From: Nemophila menziesii
Taxonomy: Eukaryota > Streptophyta > Magnoliopsida > Boraginales > Hydrophyllaceae
Length of the DNA: 64,000 nucleotides
Assembly: GCA_029959085.1 (NCBI GenBank)
Contig: JARWIR010000011.1
Coordinates: forward strand, 7,999,840 to 8,063,839
Reading direction: 5' to 3'
The position numbers were made by a program, and so were the translations under genes. A model generated the notes under the pieces. The model was given only the letters and a program-made list of their open reading frames with translations. It was not told the DNA's origin and did not search any database. This document shows, one piece after another, positions 47,859-60,762 of this stretch. Position 1 is the first letter of the stretch. The number at the start of each line of letters is the position of its first letter.

Positions 47859-49887
47859 ATTTGCAAATGCGGGAACCAGGTTTCGAAGGGCATTTCTCTG
47901 ACCCCGCGTTTTGGGTCCCGCGTTTTGGCTGCTTTTTGGGTTATTAAAAAAAAAAAAAATTACTTTTTCGCGTCGACACAGCGATGCGAAACTGGGGCCC
48001 CGCATTTGCAAATGCAGGTACCCGGTTTCTTCTGTGACAAGTCAATTTTCAGCTTTTTAGCCCTAGATTTTCACCTCTTTCTTCGAACCAGCCTCCAAAA
48101 ACACTCGCAAAACCCAAAATTTCCTGAAAATCATCATCTACAACCACACAATCATCAAATCCTACCCTCTTTCACCACAATAACATACACTCAATTCATC
48201 TCCTATCCAAATCACCATGGAGTTCCCACTTTTGTTCAATTGTTTTTCATCCAAGCTTCAAATTAAATCCAATTCCCTCTTCCCCCACATCAATTAGCCT
48301 TTACCCATCTCATATTCCACCATAATCTTCAAGTCTTAAGCCTCAGAACATCAAAGTTCTAAGCCTTAGCTTCTCACTATTTGAAGTTTTGAGTTTGGGG
48401 TGGAAAGTGATGCTTATCAGAACCGTTTTCATGTGTACTTATCGAAGGAATTCTCCAAGAAACAGAAACACTTTTGGTACTGTTCAAGAACAAGCTATTG
48501 AGATTCCTAATTCGCGTTACAAACACAAGACTGAAGAGGTTAAAAATTAAAGCTAATCCTAAGAAGAGAGAAGTGATTGAGGAACCTGAAAGTGAGGAAG
48601 AAAATGAACCGATAATGAGTTGGAATCGAAAATCAAGGTGTTGGAAGAGAATCAGGATACGAGGTGCGCTATTTTGGGAAACGTTACAAACAAGTTGAAC
48701 TTTATTTGTTCAAAGCACAACTTACGATGTCTAGACGCGAGATAAAGTTCAGGGACGCAACACCGACAACCAGCCTCGCGCTTGTTAAGATACGTTTCTA
48801 TCCCTTCTCATTTAGTGTAGATTATTTTATTGCTTTGAGTCTTTTCGAGTCGTGGGGACACGACTCATTTTTGAGTTTGGGGTGGGGTTCGTTGCCCCAT
48901 CCCAGTTTTTATGTGTTATATGTTTTATTTGCTTTCAATAAAATAATTTTCGGAGTTGCGTTTGACTGTAAAAGATTTTAAATGTCCCTTTAAGCATACT
49001 TTTGATGAATCTATGATAGTAAATAGTGGACTTTAGGGATTGATATAAAACACATTTAGAATTGTATGCAAACATAGGTGATTAGTAGGAAAAATTAATG
49101 AACAATGCAAATGAAGTAAGCTTGTAATTAAGGAATATGTTTGGTGTGTAGAAAGTGAAATCCTAATTGTTGAGAATGGTTTTCTCAATGATAATGTGGT
49201 AAATGGATTCACATTTCCAAATAACTAATCATACATGTATGCTAACATACATGTGTCTTGATTGTTAAATTGGATATCGTAATTTAAATAGGGTACCAAC
49301 ATTAATTTGATTTGTAATTTGTTTATACGATTCTTTCTTTTATTTATTTATTGGACACCTTTCAAGTCCCCCTGCTATAGTATTCGCTGCAAAGGATGTA
49401 TAAGATGAGCACAGGGTCGGCAGTGCCTTGTGTGATAGAAGTCTTCGGTGGATGCTTATCGAGAAAACCCCTCCCTTAAGGTACGCTATGTAGGTACATA
49501 TTCTTCTACCTAAGTTACTCTTCTGTATAGGGGGAAATTTTCCCATTCTCGTACTTGATAACTTGCCAGCAATGGGTTTTGTATCTTTCAATCCACGAGG
49601 GAAGTTCCTCGTAGAAGGCTTTTCAACCTACACTTTTTCTTCTTACGCTTTAATGAAAATATGGACATACACCATGATTTCCAAGAGGTTGGAATGTGTG
49701 TGATATTATAATTAAATTTGAAACTCATAGTTTGTTAGGCCTTGAGTGAAAGCAAGATAAACCTTAGCGCTGTTTATATCTCAAATATTACAAGATGCTA
49801 CGAATAACTGACATACGAAGTATTATACACTATCTCCTTCTTTTTGGTGAATGTTAAAGAGTGAGTAATTTGTTGCCTCACAATTGA
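47859..49887 (+). repeat. Array unit 5 (terminal)
   Basis: Sister of unit 4 but with the most private changes, concentrated in its distal half (for example TGTGTGATAG, CTTATCGAGAAA, CTCGTAGAAGG, TTAATGAAAATATGG, GGTTGGAATG). At its end CACAATT continues into GATGTGTAACTTGGG, which is not found at internal junctions. Confidence 0.9.
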
Positions 49888-51586
49888 TGTGTAACTTGGG
49901 AAAAACTTTTGATAGAGTGTACCTCTAGTTGGGAATTCAATTATTGATGGAAAGACCCGGCAATAAGAAGTTTTGTATTCTCTAATGAACACCATATATT
50001 TCTAGACGTTATGTATGTGCACATCGGAAATAGATAAACCGTAAAATAGAGAGATAATTGGTGGCACGAGTATTTATGTAATATATTTGTCGAGTATCCT
50101 CCAAGTTTTAGGTTCATTTTTGAAGGTTGGTCGGCACGTTCTCTCCATCTCTATTGATCCAGACCTTCTCTAATTTGGTCATTTCTTCGATATTCGTACT
50201 CCTTTGGGCATGGTTTTGGGGTATTGTGGTTTCTCGTCCCACAATTTCCCAATCAAACCCCCCATCGGCTAGTTAAATTGGGGCTTTCTCGAGCATCCTA
50301 TAGGCTACCCATATTTTTCCATACATGTTTTAGAAGTTGTTGACTATGAGTACCGATTTCGGAATTAAATGCTTCAATTTACTATGAGGGACGCAATGAT
50401 TGAATGTGCTGTGAATCTCACGATTGTTTTTCCAAGTATCTTTTTCTCCAGCGATTGAGAGGGACATCATCTCATTTTTCAGCAGATTCAAAGGGGTACC
50501 TCCATTTCTACTTCCATTTCTCTTTATTTTCTTCTTTGTCAAGTGGCATTCATTCCATAAACACATGACCTATACAAATACACGAATGGTGGAATTTTGA
50601 TACTTATCTTGATGGTTGTACAAGGTGAACCTATAACCTGGTATGTTTGGTGATATCAATGGTGGAATATATCTCCAACATAAAATAAGAATGGAAAGAA
50701 CAGAGATCTCAATAATTTATTTTTAGTCATCATAAAGTCACCCTTGTATCTAATATTTTAATAATATACAGCCGATATAAGATTCAAAATGTATATTATA
50801 TTCCACCCAAATAAACTATAATAATAATTATAATATTTATTCCATCATATTATCTAACAGGGACATATGATACAATTTTTATATAGTATAAAAAACTGGT
50901 ACAATTTTGCATAAACCATAGGGACCTATCATGCAGTTTTTGCATTGTATAGGGATTTATTGTGCAATATTAAAACTATAGGTTTTTTTTACCTTTTAAC
51001 AAACTACCAAGGCAACGTACCTTAGATGGTGTATTAGACCCTCGTGGGTTCAAACCACTATAATATACTTATGTACTCTGTATAGCTTATTCTTTACATA
51101 GTATATACATATAGTTTTGCATAAATTTTTACCAGACTTTTATTATATGAACCTAGCATAACCCATAGTATTCGATAAATTCCGTATACGAATTTTTATA
51201 TATATACGATTATAATTCCAACTAATAATGTGTCTTGGTAAAGTTTTTTACTATGCGTAAGTCTTTAAGTATCCTATTTAACCATTTATAGGCCATACAT
51301 ATTGTCATCAATAAAATGTTCCCCCTAGATATCCAACCGTTTATTTAACAAGTTTGAAGATACATGGATTCCAAAACGTAACCAATATAAGGATACGTAA
51401 ATCGGCTGAGGACTCCTCCATTGAACAAAACACGTACATATAAATACTATTCTAGCAATAGGTATTGATGGTGAGGATAGTAAATGAAGAATGAATAGTA
51501 GAGTTTTATATTTATTAAATTTTCACTTTGCTAGTTTGGATTGAATATGATGAAAAAGAATATACATTAATATGCAATTATATAAA
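49888..51586. other. Right flank of the array; no 3' LTR found
   Basis: No sequence matching the 34740-36302 LTR was seen. A minus-strand frame at 50330-50566 and neighbouring frames up to about 50250 contain scattered protein-like segments (KLWDEKPQYPKTMPKGV) that I do not recognise; this may be a gene or transposon relic. About 50918-50985 holds an inverted copy of the TGCACTATAGGTCCC repeat. About 51008-51060 has GTGGGTTCAAACCACT, a B-box-like motif that could be a SINE remnant, but the A box is weak. Confidence 0.4.
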
Positions 51587-53258
51587 CAATATTTCTTACT
51601 TACATATAATGAGTTATAAGTGAAGAGGGTGCCGGGGGGAATTCATAAAGGGGCGTAGTCCGTAATTCTGCGAAAATAATTCTATTTACCACGTAGATAA
51701 CAAAAATTGTATAATTATTTAACCATATTATTTTAATTTTCCAAATTCTCACTTGACATTTCCAACAATTAAATTTTTATTTCGATTTAATTCAATTAGT
51801 TTAATTGTATATATTATCGTATGTATTAAAAATACTTATAATATCATTAACTTCAAATAAAATTAACTTTAAAAATCATTAACAATAAGACCTATTGTAT
51901 AATTTTAAGATAATATATGTCTATGTAGAAATATTGTGAATTAAAAAATCTGGAGTTTCCCTAAAATCCTCTTAGTATTTTGAAAAAAAAAACAAAATAT
52001 GTTTCGTAAGTGCATATTTTAAATTGGGTAAATGACAAAGAATCTCATGGTTAGATAAGCTATTGTATAATATATATTTTTATAATACATATTATACATC
52101 ACTAAACTAAACTAAACTACATCCCTAAACTAAATACTTTTCAATAACATCCTACCTCATTTTTATACCTAAACTATCCTTATGTACAATATATATATTT
52201 TAATATATTATATTTATTTGGTAATATTAACCAAATATCTTACCACAACCTCTATCTTCTGCTACCTCCAGCTCTTATTGTGCCCACAACAACCTCCAAC
52301 AAACATAAATTTAGGGAACACGATGCCAGAATGGTGAAGTAATTTGTGAATTAATATAGAGGAGATGAGATATGATATATATATATCAAGAAATAAGTTC
52401 AAATAAATAACTTTTTGTTATTTTTTATGTAAAAATAAAAAATAAATATTGTATTGTATTTTAATTTGCGTAATGTATAAAAATATTTCTTACTTACATA
52501 TAATGAGTTATAAGTGAAGAGGGTGTCGGGAGAATTCATAAAGGGTCGTAGTCCGTAACTCTGCGAAAATAGTTCTATTTACCACTTAGATAACAAAAAT
52601 TGTATAATTATTTAACCCTGTTATTTTAATTTTCCAAATTCTCACTTGACATTTCCAACAACTAAATTTTATTTCGATTTAATTCAATTAGTTTTATTTG
52701 TATATATTATCATATGTATTAAAAATACTTATAATATCATTAACTTCAAAAAACATTAACTTCAAAAATCATTACCAATAAGACCTATTGTATAATTTTA
52801 ACATAATATATGTCTTTATATAAATATTATGAATTAAAAAATATTAATTTCCCTAAAATCCTCTTAGTATTTTCAACAAAAAACCAAAATCTGTTCCTTA
52901 AGTTCATATTTTAAATTGGGTAAATGACAAAGAAACTCATGGTTAAGACTCATAATTATCTTTTTATAATCCATATGTTTTTATTCTACTTATATACATC
53001 ACTGAACTAAATACTTTTCAATATCATCTCACCTAATTTTTATACCTAAGCTATCCTTATGTACAATATATATTTTTAATATATTATATTTATTTGGTGA
53101 TATTAACCAAATAGCTTACCATAACCTCTATCTTTACGGCTACCTCCGGCACTAATTGTGTCCACAACAACCTCCAACAAACATAACTTTAGTGAACCCG
53201 TTGCCATAATGGTGAAGTAATTTGTGAATTAATATAGAGGAGATGAGATATGATGGAT

Positions 53259-53344
<86 letters not shown>

Positions 53345-53402
53345 AGAAATAAGTTCAAATAAATAACTTTTTGTTATTTTTTATATAAAAATAAAAAATA
53401 AG
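51587..53402 (+). repeat. Tandem duplication, period about 894 bp
   Basis: Two units, about 51587-52448 and 52481-53402, both begin TTTCTTACTTACATATAATG and end AATAACTTTTTGTTATTTTT. They share GTCCGTAATTCTGCGAAAAT-type sequence and CCACAACAACCTCCAACAAA. The main length difference is an expanded (TA)n tract in the second unit. No protein was recognised. Confidence 0.85.
53262..53342. repeat. (TA)n microsatellite, about 40 units
   Basis: About 81 bp of uninterrupted TA. The homologous site in the first unit of the tandem duplication (about 52374-52388) has only about seven units. Confidence 0.95.
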
Positions 53403-54374
53403 TATATACATGGATATTAATATTTATTTGATTATTTTTTATTATTATTCCCTACATTCAACTTTGTTAGTCATTTTTTTAAACACAAGAATTAAGTAAA
53501 TTATTTAATGATTTTCCACTTTATAAATATACATTTCTTCATTATACACCTTTATTGGTGAAAACATAAATGTTTATATAATATTAATGGATAGATTATT
53601 AAATTTATTTAGAAAAATGTTTAAGTAATATTAAATACTCCTTTATCAATATATGGAAAAGGAAATAAGTTTAAATTAATATTTTTCTAAATTTATTTAT
53701 AAAGAAATAAAAACTAAGTATAAATATGAAATTAATAATTATTTGAGACTCTATTTGTTATTATTTCCTATATTTAGTTTTATTTTCCATGTATTTAAAT
53801 AAAATCTTCAAGAAATTTATTTATTAACCTTCTGTTTTATAAATTTACTTTTATTTATTATAAAAGTAATTATCTTATTAATCTAATAACATGTGTTTTG
53901 TTATAATAATCGAAGTATTGGATAAAAAAACCCGATCCAAAAAATGGTAAAATAAATTTCCAATCCACTATATACTCTTACCTTATATTCACATTTGATC
54001 CAAATTTTATAAACCCTAGAGTCCAACATGTTGGACTATATACTAATCTCACAAAAAACTTCCATTCTTACACTACTAGGTCTTCATCTTTGTTCTTTTG
54101 TACACTCTTTATGATACTCTTTACCATATCTTACTTTTATATCAAATTGTAATGTATTTTAATTTTTAATTTTGTTTGATTAAAATTAATTTAGATTACT
54201 TTAATTTGATTATAAATTTATAATTTCTACAAATAAATTAAAATTTATTATTGTTTACTGTATTTTTTTTTGTTGACGAACCAAAATTATATTGTGTTTA
54301 TATTGAGTTGAGAAAGATTTTTTAAATTTTGCTACAGTCCTTGTCTTTAGACTATGAATAAAATAGTTTCCCTA
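53403..54374. other. Intergenic, no gene recognised
   Basis: Extremely AT-rich with no conserved frame or recognised repeat. Confidence 0.4.
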
Positions 54375-54945
54375 TTTGAAAATATTACAAAATTAAATAA
54401 AGTTACAACAATTCAATTAATTCAAGAAAAATTTAAAAATACAACCATTTTTCATATATGAAAAGGAAAAAAGTGATAAAAAAATAAAAACTCAGTTTAC
54501 TTGCACCAACACTTTTACCACCACAGAGAGCGGCATAAACCCTACCCAGGCTAACCACTTTCGGCTAACGCACTACACTTCACTCTTCTTGTTAGGAGAA
54601 AACGAGAAATGTTTGGCCTCTAAACCTAATGGTGAATTTACAACTTATATTTTTTTTAAATGAACTATAGTAGTGAAACTTGTAAGGTGAAACTCCTATA
54701 AAGTTCTTTTAATTAATGTATGTGATATATCTTATGTTCTATATTTTCCAATGGATTTTTCTCAGATTACTTGTACAAAAAATACAACTAAATTGAACTA
54801 TAATTCTCTACATGATGTGAAAATTGCATTATAGGCCTCAAAATTAATTTTTTATTTTGAATGAATTTCACTATAAGTTGTTATATTATACAAAATAACC
54901 TATATTTTACTATAGGAAAAACAAAACATTCGTACAAATATATAC

Positions 54946-54995
<50 letters not shown>

Positions 54996-55765
54996 TATGT
55001 GTGATTATTTTGTTTTTAAGAAATACATGTGAAAAACCATTTTGTAGCAATATATGAACTTTTTTCCTTGAGATGGTTGACTTCATTGATGAAACCTAAT
55101 CAATATAGAAGATGATAGACTAAATATATTTTCACGAAAATGAATATACTTTATCAAGTTTGGCTATTTCATTAAGTTATTGAATATGGGATTACAAGTA
55201 CAAAATATGGGATTAGATTTTAGCATTTTTTTAAATAGAATGTAATGCTATATAATTTACACAAAAATAATTTGTATTCTTCTTTTTAAGATTATATTCT
55301 TTTCTGCGAGTGTTATATAATTTACAATAAAATGATAGTTTGTCATGATATTTCAAGAAAATAGAGCATTTATTATAATTAATCTGGTAAGTATTTTAAT
55401 CTACAAATATTTGACATGTTTTTTTGGTTTTAGATGATAAAACCTCTTATCTAACAAGGATTTGAGGCACTTGTTAGGATAAATTTTCATATATTATCCA
55501 TATGTTCTATTTCTAGCTGCTTGACTTCTTTTGACATTGATAATCAATCACAAAGTAGTCCAATTTGTATAACTTGTGGAAGAAAATTAACATACCCTCT
55601 AATGTAGTGTATGAAAGGATCAAGCAAAAAGAAGTAGATAAATTTGATATATATATTTTTTTAAAAGTCATTGAAGAAATGTTTTGGTTATTTAGCGTCA
55701 TGATTTGACTTGATATTGAATTTCCAGTAACTATCACTTTTTGATATGAATATCAATCTTTTATT
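54375..55765 (+). repeat. Repeat Z, copy 2
   Basis: Partner of 31160-32630. It contains its own internal AT microsatellite at 54948-55001 that copy 1 lacks at the matching place (near 31935). Confidence 0.75.
54948..55001. repeat. (AT)n microsatellite with ATGT interruptions
   Basis: About 54 bp of AT dinucleotides interrupted once by TATGTATA and ending ATGTGTG. Confidence 0.95.
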
Positions 55766-56585
55766 TCTAACATTTTGATCTTAAAACGTATCATAATTCA
55801 TATGTTAATGTGATATATTAAATAATTAAACAATTTTTGAAAACATGGTTTTCTTGTTCCATATTTTTTATAAAGCAACCTAATATAATCTTGTGCTTTG
55901 ATTCTTTGAAGACTCTTAGCAAACTTGGATTGTATATTGGGAAAATTTCCAATTAAATTATGAGAAAGTAGGTTAGTTCTCAGATATTGACATCTGGATT
56001 GTTCATTCAATTTAAATCACTAATCTTCCTATTTAAATCATAAATTATAGAAGATACTTAACCATTTTACCCTTCTTTGATTTTTTTTTTAAATTTTTTT
56101 AATTCTTTTTTGTTAAACCATTAACTTCATTAAACCATTAAATTTTTGGTTTGTATTATCATTTTCTCGGTTTGAGTGGTACAATTTTTTTAATTGAGCT
56201 TGAAAAGGTTAAGAGCTATTTCTATAGAGATAAGCTTCTTTTGTTTAATAACTTTTGTATACATTTCTATTGTTGGTATTATTTTTTTCTTTTGTTTTGT
56301 TCAAGAGAGGGCGACAATTGCTAAGTCTGCACCGGAGATGTATCTTGTACCAAAAAAAGTTTTGTGTGTATGATTTTATTACTTACACATATTTGTGGTT
56401 CTGTATTTTGATGATATATATTTTTATTTGCCTAAGCAAAGAATCTTCTATTGATAAAATTGAAAGTTTTTAGCTTTCAAGTAGAAGTTTTAACACATGG
56501 GATTCTCTTATGATATGCTCCACGTCATAAAGATTGTATATTCTCGATTTATATCACATGTTCGAACAGATTAGCTTTAAGTGAA
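55766..56585. other. Intergenic, no gene recognised
   Basis: AT-rich. About 56306-56370 has an open-looking ATIAKSAPEMYLVPKKVL frame flanked by T-rich DNA, possibly an exon scrap; not recognised. Confidence 0.35.
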
Positions 56586-56840
56586 GTGCGAGATTTTAAA
56601 TATCAAGTGGGAAGAATTCAAGATATTGGTACTATCGAGACTCATTTACGCAACAAACTTAAGAAGCTATTATTGTCGTATAATCAACCTACTAGTTTCG
56701 GAAATGTTGATGAAAGTAAAGAAGTGTTGAAGAATCGAGTTAAGGATATGTTTTACTTATGGATATTTAAGAAAGTTACCGAATGTGAAAAAAGAGAGGC
56801 TATTTTAGATGAAGAGAGTCTCTTCTTACTTTATGATTAA
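56586..56840 (+). CDS. Unrecognised 84-residue frame, possible exon
   Basis: The frame reads MRDFKYQVGRIQDIGTIETH, LRNKLKKLLLSYNQPTSFGN and VDESKEVLKNRVKDMFYLWI, then FKKVTECEKREAILDEES. It is highly charged with helix-like spacing, unlike the AT-driven frames around it. It runs in the opposite direction to the MULE relic 350 bp downstream. It may be a captured exon or the end of an unrecognised gene. The start codon is not supported by any clear leader. Confidence 0.3.
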   Translation: MRDFKYQVGRIQDIGTIETHLRNKLKKLLLSYNQPTSFGNVDESKEVLKNRVKDMFYLWIFKKVTECEKREAILDEESLFLLYD

Positions 56841-57189
56841 TGATAAAGTTCATAGTTCATCTTAACAATTAATTAAAAGAATTCATCTTTCATGATTCTA
56901 TACAGTGTAAGTCATTTTGAAATAATTTAGAATATGAATAAACCTTGTGCAGTGGTGGAAAAACATCAAAATTTAAAACCTATTACAGATAAGTTGAAGG
57001 TCTAGTCCAAGTTATATGATATTTATAGTGAAGTTAAGGTATTAGCTGAATAATGTGAGCTTTTAGTTGAAATGAATAATGTGAAATAATAAATGATGTT
57101 TACATGTAGACTTGTGATGTTATTGAGTATATAATCGGAAATCAATTTCAAAAATTTGTAATATGTGATATTTTGGAGCGAAGATCATA

Positions 57190-58560
57190 CACTCTATTGT
57201 ATATAAGTGATAAGCATCCAGTTTTCTTGGTCAAATATACTGAGATCTTCGACTATAAGTTGCAAAAACCATGACCATGTGTCTTTATGCTCCTTCTTAA
57301 CAACAACATATATCACAGGATATATGCTATTGTTAACATCAATTCTCACAATAGTTTGAATTACACCAGGATTTGGTCCTGTAAAGTGGCAACCATCAAG
57401 TCCCAAAAATAATTATACACGCTATTAAACCCTGCATCAAACTTTCAAAATAACATTAGAACCTCTTGAATCTCCCATTCCCTTGTGCATCAATTTCTTC
57501 AGTTTCTAGAAAGATAGTCGATCCTAGATTTCTAAATAATAACACTGCATAGTAATCGTGAATCTTTTATATTGGCATTTATACTATCCATTTATTAGAA
57601 ACCCTTCTTTCCTGAATGTGTTATACACTTGTTTTTTTGGCAAGGTTGACATTGTATCTTTTGTGCACCAACATCATGAATTTAACAATTTTCATCTCCA
57701 TATTTAGCCTTAAAGTCTCTAAGTAAATTTGGCTAAGGTAAGTGGAGGCGGGTTGTTCGTGATCCACAACTTTAGCACATATATCATTAGTCTCATAAGT
57801 TTTGATATGAAAATAACTTGTGTACTTAAACTTGGATTCCATTATTAACCAAATGAGTTGAAGTAATGCGCTTCACCCTTACTCTAATCTTATAATTTTT
57901 CTATGTCTTTAATTTTGTACAATTCTTGTAACCATGATGTTTAATTTCTACCCTCAAATTTTTCTTGTTTGCAAATATCATACCAATATAAAAGTTTGGA
58001 TCAAAGGTTTCAAGATCAGGCCTAAATCTCTAGTGTAAACATCAAGATTTTTCTCATCAAAGCCATAAAAAATGTCCAAATTTTCATAAAGATCATATCA
58101 TAACTCCTCGTCACCTGTTTGAAATTCCTCACCAAAACACATACCCTTACCACCTTTCTTAATACCCAATATTTCATTTTGAACATCTCCATCCACGTTA
58201 TCATCAAATAAGAAGTCATAATTATCACTTAATCCATTAACACTATCTTCATATGATAAATCATTGTCATTATCATAAGACTCACAAACACAATCCTTAT
58301 CAGATTTATCTTCATCATCATTGCATTCATTTTCATTGTTAGTATAAATATCATTTCGAACCTCAGACTTATCCCTATTATCATCAATAAAATCAAGTAA
58401 ACGCTTAGTATGAATATAGGCATAGTAATACTACTCATTTCTAACACATCGGAATCTGTTTGTAAAATCAACATTTTTCCAACTTTTATATAGTAACATC
58501 CCAGATTACTTGTAAATTTTTTTTTTTGCAAATTCATTAAATTCTAGTAACGACATATAT
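57190..58560 (-). pseudogene. Mutator-like (MULE) transposase relic
   Basis: Read from 58560 downward, frameshifted blocks follow the order of a MuDR-type protein. They are: an N-terminal segment (FTSNLGCYYIKVGKMLILQT, SDVLEM); an Asp/Glu-rich region; the MuDR N-terminal domain (YIGMIFANKKNLRVEIKHHG, then FHIKTYE...CAKVVDHEQPAST, YLSQIYLETLR, KRYNVNLAKKT); and the start of the catalytic domain, GLDGCHFTGPNPG, IDVNNSIYPVIYVVV and KDTWSWFLQL. The Asp in GLDGC is the first of the DDE triad. The relic stops at about 57190 before the other two acidic residues, so the protein is truncated as well as broken. The family cuts and pastes DNA between long inverted repeats; terminal repeats were not identified here. 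Confidence 0.75.
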
Positions 58561-58727
58561 AATGTAAAGTTATCATTAGAGACGTTTTTAACGCCCCCCT
58601 CCCCGTAGTTCTTTTTAACAAAATTTCCCAGTGATGGATATGTATATTGAATTTACTAGAAAAGAATTACAGTATAAAATGTTATTAATCATTATTATGT
58701 CTAATTATAAACATCCCAGATTACTTC

Positions 58728-59052
58728 ACACTTTAAGCTGAAAGATGATCATTTAGCTGGAAGTTCATTGAAATATCATCTATCTTAATTTGTGTAAATT
58801 TACATAATGGTTGTTTATTATTTTAAAACTTTTCTAAAAAAACATCATCAAATAAAAACAAAATTGAGAAATAAATTAAATTATTATATGCTTATATATC
58901 ATTGGTCCCCGTTTCTCCAAGCCGTCACATTTGTTTAGGTATGTATAATATATACAATTTTTTCTTTATTGTAATTTATTTTAGAATGTTGGATTACCTA
59001 AATAGAGTAGTCGTCAAACAATGAATAGAATTGAAGATTAAGTAATTAATTT
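58728..59052 (+). repeat. 325-bp block shared with 27719-28045
   Basis: This begins AAGCTGAAAGATGATCATTT and runs directly into the 5' part of repeat X copy 3 at about 58980. See the partner entry. Confidence 0.65.
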
Positions 59053-60762
59053 TTCACTCAATGCTTCATATTACTTAGTTTCTAGAGCATAATGTGACGT
59101 GCTGGATGAACCATTAAAAGAAAATTTTGTGTGAGTAACAAAGTGGAAAGGTCTTATTTTGAACAACTTGGAGATTCCCTAATCTGAATGTTTACAAACA
59201 TTATTTCGGTATGTATCGTTTGTACAAAACTATTATTACTTCAGTGTATTTTCTCCACATATTTTTGAGAATAATTAGTTTAGGGACCATGCTGGACATA
59301 AATGTGGCAAGAATTCTCTCAAGTTCTCTAGTGGTAATTAAGAATCACAAAAGGCAGACATGTTATCACCCGAGATGGTAACAATGCTAAAATAAAAATA
59401 TTAGCAGTTAGATGTGGTCGATAACTAAATATTTAAAAGAACCTCACAATGAAAATATCCAACTGCAATAGAACTAAGGAACCTCACATTAAAAACAACG
59501 CTAGTTATTTCAGAGACAAAAAAATCCTACATGAGCACACAATCTAAAAAAATCGAGGAGATTTTATCCACCAAATAAATCAAAGCTGACAAGCATCCAT
59601 CAATTAACCCACAAAATTGACCTTAAAAACCAAAAATAAAAAAGGAACACAAGAGATTCACTTAACAAATGATTTAACTAATAAAGCCCAAAACAATTTT
59701 AGACTGTTACACATGCATAAATTCCATTACAAATACACACAACTCATTAAAAAACCATACCCGACCAATTAAGAAAACATGCAACCTATTTTAAAAATCA
59801 GACAACCTATTTTTAAAAAATAGGAAACCCACTAAAAAATACAAACCCATTAACAAGTACCTTTTGGATTTTTGAGTAAAAAAATATTATTCGGCTCATA
59901 GGAGAAAGCACTACTAAAACCTTGAAGGTCACCCAAATCTAATTCTTACTACATTAGACTACTTTTTCGCAGTAGTCCGAGATATCCTACTTGTTCAAAT
60001 CAAAATTATAAATTTTTGGATCATCTTCCCCAAACACACCTAAAGAAGTTCTTTGAAAGACGACTGCCCCTACTCAAACCCAAATATATCGTCAATCTAC
60101 AAGTACAAATTCACTCCTTAAGATTTTCTTCTCTATCTAATAGTTAAGCGAATAAAAAATAGTAAGTATTATATATAAAGTATTTTGTTTATATATCTGT
60201 TCAATTCTAGCCATATTATTTTATACTTATAATTGAGTAATATCTTAATATTTAATATTTAAAAAAATGATGATAGGCTATGCTTTGAAAAAACGTTGTT
60301 TCGAGACTAGGGTTTGGTTGATTTTTCTGGACCTTTGAAGTTTCTTTACACGTAACAAAACATAAACAACATGTGCAATGATATTTCGCTAACCGAAAAA
60401 TCAACATCATTTTACATTCAAAGTAAATAGTATATCATCATATAGGTGTACCAAATGCAAACTAATTAGTCTTATATTTTTCAAATTATGTACATATGTC
60501 AATTTTCACTTTTCACTAATTAAGATATAGTTTAATGCCATATCCAGATACCCAATAAAATGATAAGCTCATTATCCATGACATTTTAGTCAAATTCATT
60601 TTAGTCGAATTCATTTCATTCTCACTTGTCATGATAAGACTTAGTTGACACATATTAAGATAAAAATAAATATGAGTTTTAATGAGATAATTTAGTTTTG
60701 AAAGTATGCAAGTTTGTTAAGTTTCACTAATTAGGATTTTCAAAGAGTTGTGTCAATCAACT

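Larger units (their letters stand above)
39761..49887 (+). repeat. Five-copy head-to-tail array of a 2,028-bp unit
   Basis: Units start at ATTTGCAAATGCGGG at 39761, 41775, 43803, 45831 and 47859. Unit lengths are 2014, 2028, 2028, 2028 and about 2029 bp. Copies differ by only a few substitutions and small indels. Each unit consists of Athila 3' noncoding/env-region sequence: half of palindrome 3, the whole of palindrome 4 (one arm base changed), a CT-rich leader-like tract, GAGTTTGGGGTGGGGTTCG with flanking inverted CGAGTCGTGGGGACACGACTC, and AT-rich 3' DNA. Junctions read CACAATTT-ATTTGCAAATG. Short frames (83, 74, 66 and 97 residues) recur in each unit only because the DNA is repeated; none resembles a known protein. 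Confidence 0.95.

Noticed and set aside
40361..48698. Recurring short frames (74, 66, 83 and 97 residues) in every array unit as candidate genes
   Set aside because: They recur because the DNA unit is repeated. Several are truncated or shifted by single-base changes between units, and none resembles a known protein.
51008..51065. Possible tRNA gene or SINE at GTGGGTTCAAACCACT
   Set aside because: The B-box-like motif is present but the A box is poor and no cloverleaf could be drawn. It is noted only as a possible remnant.
53152..53358. Ile-Tyr repeat protein frame
   Set aside because: It is simply the translation of a (TA)n microsatellite.
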